NCBI GenBank assembly: GCA_016933355.1
Contig: JAFGBC010000314.1
Location: 1-6,960 of the forward strand
Reading direction: 5' to 3'
From: Candidatus Aminicenantota bacterium
Lineage (GTDB): Bacteria; Acidobacteriota; Aminicenantia; Aminicenantales; JAFGBC01
Length of the DNA stretch: 6,960 nt
Of the stretch, positions 1 through 5,479 are shown in pieces. Position 1 is the stretch's first letter, and every line of letters begins with the position of its first letter. Below the pieces are notes generated by a model, which was given only the letters and a program-made list of their open reading frames with translations, made no database searches and was not told where the DNA came from. The position numbers and the translations under genes are program-made.

Positions 1-1893
1 CTGGGCGCTCGAGCGACGCCGCTCGGACTTGGGCTTGAGCCGGAGCGTGATCGAGCCCTGGTTGGCCCCGCCCCGCCAGCCGCCGCTCCCGGCCCGCTCC
101 TCGACGTTCACGATTTCGGGCACGAGCGCCTCGGCCATCTTGGTCACGTCCTTGAGCTTCGCGTCCATGACCTGGAGGCGGGTGCCCACTTCCATCTCGA
201 CCGTGATGTTGACCTCCCCTTCGTCCGTCTGGGGCAGGTATTCCTGGCCGACGAACCGCGCCAGGAACAGGCTGAGGACGAGGAGGAAGGCGGCCAGCCC
301 GAGGACGCGGGCTTTATGGTCGAGCGCATAATGGAGGAGCCTTTTGTAGGCGTCTTCGATCCCGGCGAAGATCACCCCGGCTTTAAGGGCCAGCTTCGAT
401 TCGTGCTTCGCGTGCCCGGGCTTGGCCGGCCCCAGAAGGCGGCTCGAGAACAAGGGAATGACGGTCAAGGCGACGAAGAGAGAGCAAAGCAGGGCGAAGC
501 TGACGACGTAGGCCAGCTGCTTGAACATGATGCCCGAGGCGCCCCGGACGAAGGCCATGGGCAGGAAGACGATCAGCGTCGTGATCGTGCTGGCGATGAT
601 GGCGCCGGTCACTTCGCCCGTTCCCTGGACGCAGGCCTTGATCGTCGGCGTCCCCTCGTGACGGAGCCGGTAGATATTTTCGAGGACGACGATGGAGCTG
701 TCGACCATCATCCCGACGCCGAGGGCCAGCCCGCCCAGGCTCATGACATTCAGGGTCATCCCCCCGAAGTAGATGAGCGAGAAGGTGGCGATGATCGAGA
801 CCGGGATCGAAAGGGCGATGACGAGGGTGCTCCGGATATTGGCCAAGAAGAAGAGGAGGACGAAGACGGCCAGCAGGCCGCCGTACATGGCCGACGACCC
901 TACGTTATTGATGGCGTCCTTGATGAACTTGGCGCTGTCGCGGACCTTGATGAACCTGATCTGGGGGTAGTCCTGCTGCAGCCGTTCGATTTCTTTGAGA
1001 ACGCCCTCGACGATCGCGACCGTGTTCTTCCCGGACTGCTTGTAAACGGCGAGCCGGACGCCGGGGGTGTTGTCGATGCGCGCGACGCGGGTGATCCGCC
1101 GGTAGGCGTCTTCGACGTCGGCGATGTCCCGGAGCCGGATCGGCGCGCCGGCCCGGACGGCGACGATCGTCTCCCGGATCTGTTCGATGTCGGTGTAGAC
1201 GCCGGGGATGCGGATGACGATCTCGTAGTTGCCCTTCTCGATCGTCCCGGCCGGGATGTCGATGTTTTCCTGCCGGATCTTGCTGATGACGAGGTCGAGG
1301 GGGAGCCCCAAGGCCTTGACCTTGTCCGGGTGGAGGTTGACCTGGATCTCGCGCTCCAGCCCGCCCCAGACGTCGACCGAGGCGACGCCGGGCACGCGCT
1401 CCAGGCGGTAGGAGATCTGCTGGTCGATGATCTTGCGGACCTGGATCGGGTCGAGGTCGCTCAGGGCGCCCAGCATCAGGACCGGCATCTGGGCCGGGTC
1501 GAACTTGCGCAGGGTCGGCCGGTCGACGTCCTCGGGCAGACGGCCGATGATCCGGTCGATCCGTTCCCGGACGTCGTTGGCCGCCTCGTCCAGGTTCGTC
1601 CCCCAGTCGAACATGACCCGGACCGAGCTCGACCCCTGCGACGAAGTCGAGAAGATCTCCTCGACGCCGGGCACCGAGCTCAGGGCCTCCTCGATCGGCC
1701 GCGTGATCATCTGCTCCATCTCCTCGGGGGCCGTGTTCGGGTAGGAGGTCGAGACGTTCAGGACCGGAAAGGTGATGTCCGGCATGAGGTCGATGGGCAG
1801 CCGGCTCAAGGCGAGCCCGCCCAGGACGATCACGACCAGCATGATCATGATCGTGAAAATCGGCCGCTTGATCGAGAATTCGGGGAGGTTCAT
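1..1893 (-). CDS. RND-family efflux permease (HAE1-like), N-terminal 631 codons, truncated at window edge
   Basis: Inner-membrane proton-antiport pump subunit of a tripartite efflux system. The reverse-strand frame is open from the ATG at 1893 to position 1 without a stop, and the C-terminal part (roughly 400 residues for a typical permease of about 1,040) lies outside the window. Start support: an SD-like GGAG (1903-1900) lies 6 nt upstream. Visible layout: TM1 at about residues 11-31 after MNLPEFSIKRPIF; a porter region with PDITFPVLNV and PNTAPEEMEQ; TM2-TM6 at about residues 335-490; TM7 at about 528-550; then the family-typical VGQEYLPQTDEGEV opening the second periplasmic half. TM4 reads GVGMMVDSSIVVLENIYR, which places it with drug/lipophile (HAE1-type) rather than heavy-metal (CzcA-type) permeases. 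D398 matches AcrB Asp407, while AcrB Asp408 is replaced by Ser399. It is the third gene of the operon, 25 nt after the adaptor. The family call is secure; the substrate is unknown. Confidence 0.95.
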   Translation of the reverse strand, partial: MNLPEFSIKRPIFTIMIMLVVIVLGGLALSRLPIDLMPDITFPVLNVSTSYPNTAPEEMEQMITRPIEEALSSVPGVEEIFSTSSQGSSSVRVMFDWGTNLDEAANDVRERIDRIIGRLPEDVDRPTLRKFDPAQMPVLMLGALSDLDPIQVRKIIDQQISYRLERVPGVASVDVWGGLEREIQVNLHPDKVKALGLPLDLVISKIRQENIDIPAGTIEKGNYEIVIRIPGVYTDIEQIRETIVAVRAGAPIRLRDIADVEDAYRRITRVARIDNTPGVRLAVYKQSGKNTVAIVEGVLKEIERLQQDYPQIRFIKVRDSAKFIKDAINNVGSSAMYGGLLAVFVLLFFLANIRSTLVIALSIPVSIIATFSLIYFGGMTLNVMSLGGLALGVGMMVDSSIVVLENIYRLRHEGTPTIKACVQGTGEVTGAIIASTITTLIVFLPMAFVRGASGIMFKQLAYVVSFALLCSLFVALTVIPLFSSRLLGPAKPGHAKHESKLALKAGVIFAGIEDAYKRLLHYALDHKARVLGLAAFLLVLSLFLARFVGQEYLPQTDEGEVNITVEMEVGTRLQVMDAKLKDVTKMAEALVPEIVNVEERAGSGGWRGGANQGSITLRLKPKSERRRSSAQ

Positions 1894-1899
1894 GGCGTT

Positions 1900-1903
1900 C
1901 TCC
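1900..1903 (-). promoter_or_regulatory. Ribosome binding site of the RND permease gene
   Basis: On the minus strand GGAG is followed by 6 nt (AACGCC) and then the ATG at 1893. It lies in the 25-nt gap after the adaptor stop codon. It fixes the ATG at 1893 as the start and agrees with the conserved RND N-terminus beginning a few residues before TM1. Confidence 0.7.
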
Positions 1904-1918
1904 GGAAGTCCGGCGCGG

Positions 1919-3166
1919 CTATCGCCCGGCCGGTACGGCGGCGGCCGGCTTGGCTTTGGCCGGCGCCGGCGTCTTTTCGGGAAGGAGGATGCCCATCCCG
2001 TCCTGGAGGAGGTGCTGGCCGAGGACGACGGCGAAGCCGGCGAAGTCGGCCGGCTCGAGGACCTCGGCCAGCTCGCCCTCGACGATCCCGACCGTCACGG
2101 GCGTGAAGGCCGCGGTCAGGGCGTTCGGGTCGGCCAGGAAGACGCCCTGGCGGCCGCCGCGCTGGACGAGAGCGCTGAAAGGCACGAGCTTGGCCCGCTC
2201 GCGGCGGGCGAACTCGATCTCGACGTTGATGAACATGCCGGGCTTGAGGACGGCCTCGTCGTTCCGGATATCGATCTCGACCCGGGCCTGGCGCGAGGCC
2301 TCCTGGAGCATGGGCGCGACCCGGGTGACCGCGCCCTGGAAGACGCGGCCCGGGAAGGCCGTGCTCGAGACGGCGACCTCCTGGCCGGGCTTGATGCGGA
2401 AGTATTCCTTGTCGGTGGCGTAGATCACGGCCGTGATCGGCTCGAGCTCGAGGACCGAGATGATCTGGCTGTTGGAGGAGAGGAGGGCGCCTTCGTAGGC
2501 GAAGCGCTCGCCGACGAAGCGCGCGCTGTTCCCTTTGTCCCAGGTCGCCGTGATCCGCGTGTAGGACAGCCGGACGCGGGCCGCTTCGAGGGCGGCCTCG
2601 CGGTTCGAGACCTGGGCGACGGCGACCTTATACTTCGAGTCCTGGGCGTTGGCCTGGGCCCGGGCGGCGTCGATCTGGGCGTTGGACAGGATGCCCTTGG
2701 TGTACAGGCTTTCGGACCGCTCCAGCTCTTTCTTGGCGAGTTCCAAGGCGCTCCGCGCTTCCTCCAGGTTGGCCTTGGCCACGTTGAGGTCGGCCTCGGC
2801 CTGGAGGACGGCCTGTTGGTATTCCTCGTCCTCGAGCTGGGCGATGAGCTGGCCGTCCGAGAGGCGGTCGCCGATATCGACGTAGAGCTTCTTGAGCTTG
2901 CCCGAAACCTTGGGCGCCACCACGAACTGCGACTTGGGGACGAGGGTTCCCGAGAAGAGGCCGAGGTCGCGGATCGTGCCTTCGCTGACGGGGGCGATCT
3001 CGACGGCGACGGTGCCCATGCGCGGCCCCGTCCCGGCGGATTTGGCGGTCAGGCTCTTGACGACGAGCCCGGCGGCGGCGACGAGGACGAAAAGCCCCGC
3101 GCCGAGCAGGATTTTAGCCTTGGGGCTGAGCGCCTTGACGTCCTTGAGGCTCTTGATCTTGGTCAT
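1919..3166 (-). CDS. Periplasmic adaptor / membrane fusion protein (HlyD/AcrA-type) of RND efflux pump
   Basis: Bridges the RND permease and the outer-membrane channel. Using the ATG at 3166 (415 aa): one N-terminal membrane anchor at about residues 18-37 (LLGAGLFVLVAAAGLVV), no lipobox cysteine; first half of the lipoyl/barrel-sandwich domain at about 83-112 (APKVSGKLKKLYVDIGDRLS); a long alpha-helical hairpin rich in A/E/K/Q at about 114-200; the second lipoyl half from LSYTRITA; a beta-barrel at about 242-320 ending in KPGMFINVEI; and a membrane-proximal domain followed by a Pro/Ala/Lys-rich tail. A GTG at 3175, in frame, would add three residues and overlap the tolC-like stop by 3 nt (GTGA). 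I prefer the ATG because a GAG lies 8 nt upstream, but either is possible. An oddity is a short polar insert (TWDKGNSARF) in the second lipoyl half, where homologues usually have a compact APFDG-like turn. The stop is TAG. Confidence 0.93.
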   Translation of the reverse strand: MTKIKSLKDVKALSPKAKILLGAGLFVLVAAAGLVVKSLTAKSAGTGPRMGTVAVEIAPVSEGTIRDLGLFSGTLVPKSQFVVAPKVSGKLKKLYVDIGDRLSDGQLIAQLEDEEYQQAVLQAEADLNVAKANLEEARSALELAKKELERSESLYTKGILSNAQIDAARAQANAQDSKYKVAVAQVSNREAALEAARVRLSYTRITATWDKGNSARFVGERFAYEGALLSSNSQIISVLELEPITAVIYATDKEYFRIKPGQEVAVSSTAFPGRVFQGAVTRVAPMLQEASRQARVEIDIRNDEAVLKPGMFINVEIEFARRERAKLVPFSALVQRGGRQGVFLADPNALTAAFTPVTVGIVEGELAEVLEPADFAGFAVVLGQHLLQDGMGILLPEKTPAPAKAKPAAAVPAGR

Positions 3167-3171
3167 GGCGG

Positions 3172-4800
3172 TCACTCGCTTTCTTCGATGACGTTGACGT
3201 TGAGACGCGTCCGGCCGACCCCCATCACCTTGTCGAGGGCGGCCTGGGAGATCTTGTAGTCGATCAGGGCCTTGAGCTCCAGCGTCTGGGCGTTGGCCAG
3301 GTCGCGCTGGAACTGGAGGACCAGGTAATTCGTGCTCAGGCCGACTTTGAACTTCTCGAGCTCGGCCTCGAGCTTGCGCTGGGCCAGGTCGCGGGCCGCC
3401 TTGTAGGCCTCGGTCCGTTGGTAGTTGGTCTCGACGGCGCGGACGGCGTTCCCCAGCTCGAGCGTGAGCTGCTGCTCCTGATTCTTGACCCGGAGCACGG
3501 CCTGGTCCAGGCCGACCCGGGACTGGGCGTAGGCGGCCCGGGACAGGATGGTGTTTACGGGCAGGCTGACCGTGAAGCCCAGCGCGGAGTTCTTGTAGGT
3601 GAAATCGAAGGCGTCGCGGAGGGCGTCCGACTTCTTGCCTTCGATCTTGCCGACGATGATCCCGGACAGGGCGTTGTTGTCCTTGTAGAGGATGCGCGTG
3701 CCCGAGATCCCCGGGCTCCAGTAGGAGAGCTGGAGGCGGACGTCGGGCAGGAGCTGGTTGCGGGCCATGCCGACGCCGAACTCCCGGCTCTGGACGTCGA
3801 GGCGCAGGGCCTTGAGGTCGGGCCGCTTCTGGAGGGCCGTGACCAGGGCGCCGTCGAAGTCGACTTCGGTCCTGTCGGCGACGGGCGTGTCGGTCGGCGC
3901 GACCCGGACGGCCTTGACGTCGTCCCGCTCGGCGGCCAGGTTGATGATCGTCTTGACCAGCTCTTCGTTGTTGCGGACCAGGGCTTCGGCCTCCAGGATT
4001 TCGGCCCGGCGCAGGCTGACTTCGGCCTCGGCCGTCAGAATCTCGATCGGGGCCAGCGTCCCGGCCTCGAGCTCGGCCTTGTTCTTCTCCAGGAGCTCCT
4101 CGGCCAGCTTGAGCGACTGGCGGCGGACGCCGAGGCTTTCGATGCTGTGGACGAGGTTCCAGTAGGCGCTCTCGGCGTTGTAGATCGCGTTCTCGAGCGC
4201 GGCGTTGAAGTTCTCCTCGGACATGTCGCGGCTGTAGCGGGCGACGATGATCTCGCGGCGGCCGGCCTTGAACCCGAAGTCCTTGAGGAGCGGCTGGCTG
4301 AAGTTGAAGCGGAGCGTGCTCCCGTAGCGGGGGTTGATCGTCTGGAAGCTGCGGTTGGAGTCGGTCGAGTAGTTATAGAGGCTTGCCGTCAGGGTCCCGC
4401 CGGTCGGGAGGAACTGGGACAGGGTCGTCGTGTTCTCGTCCTGGGCGGTGCTGACGATGTCGGAGGCGTCGAGGAACGAGTAGGAGGCCGTCTTCGTATC
4501 CTGGTCGGAGTAGGCGAAGGTCAGGGTCGGGAAAAACTTCTCCCCGGCCAGGGCGACCTGCTCGTCGAGGAGGCGGGGCGTCAGCATCTCGACGGCCAGG
4601 CCCAGGTTATTCTTGAGGGTCCGGGCGATGCACTCGTCGAGGGACAGCCGGAGAATAGGATCGGCGTCCGGCGGCCGGGCTTGCGGCGGAGTTTGGGCCC
4701 AGGAGGGCGCGGCGGCCGCCAGGGCGAGGAAGGCCGCGGCCAAGACCGGGACGGCCCGGTTGATCCGGGTTTTGCCTTCTTTCTTATGAATCCTCATCAT
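3172..4800 (-). CDS. TolC-family outer-membrane efflux channel protein
   Basis: Outer-membrane/periplasmic tunnel subunit of the pump, normally a trimer. Length is 542 aa from the ATG at 4800. A second ATG follows at once (4797), and the GGAG at 4808-4805 is 7 nt from that one but only 4 nt from the first, so the true start may be one codon later. A clear Sec signal peptide is present: basic segment (RIHKKEGKTRINR), hydrophobic core (VLAAAFLALAAAA) and an SWA|Q signal-peptidase I site after residue 35. There is no lipobox, so unlike OprM it should not be lipidated. Two outer-membrane-efflux repeats are seen: about residues 54-290, opening with LSLDECIARTLKNN, and about 315-527, opening with DFDGALVTALQKRPDLKAL. 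Both are rich in long A/E/L/R helices, as expected for the tunnel. It is first in the operon, ending 5 nt before the adaptor ATG (or overlapping its GTG). Family assignment is firm; specificity is not determinable. Confidence 0.93.
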   Translation of the reverse strand: MMRIHKKEGKTRINRAVPVLAAAFLALAAAAPSWAQTPPQARPPDADPILRLSLDECIARTLKNNLGLAVEMLTPRLLDEQVALAGEKFFPTLTFAYSDQDTKTASYSFLDASDIVSTAQDENTTTLSQFLPTGGTLTASLYNYSTDSNRSFQTINPRYGSTLRFNFSQPLLKDFGFKAGRREIIVARYSRDMSEENFNAALENAIYNAESAYWNLVHSIESLGVRRQSLKLAEELLEKNKAELEAGTLAPIEILTAEAEVSLRRAEILEAEALVRNNEELVKTIINLAAERDDVKAVRVAPTDTPVADRTEVDFDGALVTALQKRPDLKALRLDVQSREFGVGMARNQLLPDVRLQLSYWSPGISGTRILYKDNNALSGIIVGKIEGKKSDALRDAFDFTYKNSALGFTVSLPVNTILSRAAYAQSRVGLDQAVLRVKNQEQQLTLELGNAVRAVETNYQRTEAYKAARDLAQRKLEAELEKFKVGLSTNYLVLQFQRDLANAQTLELKALIDYKISQAALDKVMGVGRTRLNVNVIEESE

Positions 4801-4804
4801 TGCT

Positions 4805-4808
4805 CTCC
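4805..4808 (-). promoter_or_regulatory. Ribosome binding site of the TolC-family gene
   Basis: GGAG on the minus strand precedes the ATG-ATG pair at 4800/4797. Spacing is 4 nt to the first ATG and 7 nt to the second, so it slightly favours initiation at the second ATG. Confidence 0.6.
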
Positions 4809-4853
4809 AGGAAGGCGCGGGCCTTCGACGGACATAGAACTGCCTAAACCGCT

Positions 4854-4859
4854 ATTTTA
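4854..4859 (-). promoter_or_regulatory. Candidate -10 box for the efflux operon (weak)
   Basis: TAAAAT on the minus strand, in a locally AT-rich patch about 55 nt upstream of the TolC-family start, is the best -10-like hexamer there. No recognisable -35 hexamer is found 16-18 nt further upstream (AAGAAA-like at best). An alternative minus-strand -10 (TATTAT or TATAAA) overlaps the plus-strand -10 at 4939-4947, again without a good -35. Transcription may need an activator or another sigma factor. This is offered only as a candidate. Confidence 0.25.
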
Positions 4860-4918
4860 GACGAGTTCGGGCCGAATTTCTTCCCCCCATCGTGTCCGGC
4901 GGCCGGTTCATGCGGTCT

Positions 4919-4946
4919 TTGACATTTGGCCGCGCTTATTTATAAT
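4919..4946 (+). promoter_or_regulatory. Consensus sigma-70-type promoter driving acpS-acsA
   Basis: Exact TTGACA at 4919-4924 and exact TATAAT at 4941-4946, separated by 16 bp (one short of the optimal 17), facing acpS. The -10 sits in an AT-rich island (TTATTTATAATA) inside otherwise GC-rich sequence, which makes a chance match unlikely. The expected transcription start is about 4952-4954, giving a leader of about 90 nt before the acpS TTG. No second promoter is apparent between acpS and the synthetase gene. Confidence 0.8.
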
Positions 4947-4952
4947 AGGGGT

Positions 4953-5043
4953 CCGATTTTGCGGTCGGCGGATCGCACAAACGCCCGCGACCAGGGCGAT
5001 CGCCGCCGGCCTGATTTTCCAGGGAAGGAAGGCGCAGACGGCT
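4953..5043 (+). other. Untranslated leader of acpS
   Basis: This stretch lies between the inferred transcription start and the acpS start codon. It holds a purine-rich Shine-Dalgarno-like run (AGGGAAGGAAGG, 5021-5032), whose core is about 11 nt from the TTG, further than usual. Two mutually exclusive hairpins can be drawn. One pairs 4966-4976 with 4996-5005 (10 bp with one bulged G). The other is a 5-bp stem, CGCCC (4982-4986) with GGGCG (4994-4998). No known riboswitch class is recognised, and such pairings are common by chance in GC-rich DNA. Confidence 0.4.
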
Positions 5044-5454
5044 TTGATTTTCGGGACGGGAACGGACATCATCGAGGTCCGGCGGGTCGAGGAGAAGCTC
5101 GCCCGCACGGGCGGCCTCAAGGACAAGCTCTTCACCCCCCGCGAGGTCGAATACTGCGAATCGAAGCACCGACCCGCCCTCCACTTCGCGGCCCGCTTCG
5201 CGGCCAAGGAGGCCTTCCTCAAGGCCATGGGCACCGGCTGGAGCGGCGGCCACGCCTTCAACGAGATCGAGATCGTCAACAACGCCCTGGGCAAGCCCGA
5301 GCTCTTCGTCTCGGGCAAGGTCCGGGAGTTTTGCGAAGCCCACCGGATCGGCGGGATGGAGGTTTCGCTCACGCATATCAAGGACCTGGCCCAGGCCGTC
5401 GTCGTCCTCGAACGCCATCCGACGGCGGAGGCGGCGGTCCGGGTTCGCGAGTAG
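5044..5454 (+). CDS. acpS: Holo-[acyl-carrier-protein] synthase (AcpS-type 4'-phosphopantetheinyl transferase)
   Basis: Transfers the 4'-phosphopantetheine group from CoA to the conserved serine of acyl carrier protein, a cytoplasmic step that activates fatty-acid synthesis. Length is 136 aa, close to the usual 120-130. The N-terminus MIFGTGTDIIEVRRVE carries the G-x-D-I-x-E motif with Mg-binding Asp8 (E. coli Asp9). The second signature, RFAAKEAFLKAMGTG, carries Glu56 (E. coli Glu58) plus the Lys of the AKEA motif. VSLTHIKDLAQAVVVLE near the C-terminus matches the family's SISH/THxxxxAxAxV strand. The start is TTG at 5044: the frame is open upstream, but there is no in-frame ATG, GTG or other TTG between the inferred transcript start and 5044, and family members begin right before I-x-G-x-G-x-D. 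It is the first gene after a consensus promoter, and the next gene starts 25 nt beyond its TAG stop. All catalytic residues are present, so it should be active. Confidence 0.95.
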   Translation: MIFGTGTDIIEVRRVEEKLARTGGLKDKLFTPREVEYCESKHRPALHFAARFAAKEAFLKAMGTGWSGGHAFNEIEIVNNALGKPELFVSGKVREFCEAHRIGGMEVSLTHIKDLAQAVVVLERHPTAEAAVRVRE

Positions 5455-5465
5455 AACGCGCCACG

Positions 5466-5474
5466 AAAGAGGAA
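5466..5474 (+). promoter_or_regulatory. Ribosome binding site of the acyl-CoA synthetase gene
   Basis: AAAGAGGAA lies in the 25-nt gap after acpS, with the GAGG core ending 7 nt before the ATG at 5480. This is a well-placed site, better than the one at acpS, and it decides the start. Confidence 0.7.
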
Positions 5475-5479
5475 TCAGC

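Noticed and set aside
316..2106. Long plus-strand open frame of nearly 600 codons opposite the permease and adaptor genes
   Set aside because: Its translation is low-complexity, full of D/G/R/E/V repeats with no domain, and it lies antisense to well-recognised efflux genes. Such frames arise from strong third-position G/C bias. The same applies to the plus-strand frames at 1772-3259 and 3418-4860.
4996..5003. GCGATCGC octamer, also at 5816-5823, resembling the cyanobacterial HIP1 repeat
   Set aside because: Only two copies in about 7 kb, one inside a coding region as ordinary codons. That is not enough to suggest HIP1 enrichment in GC-rich DNA.
4961..5010. Possible alternating hairpins in the acpS leader, considered as a riboswitch or attenuator
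   Set aside because: The stems are short, one has a bulge, there is no U-run terminator and no known riboswitch core is recognised. GC-rich sequence produces such pairings often. Kept only as a note in the leader feature.
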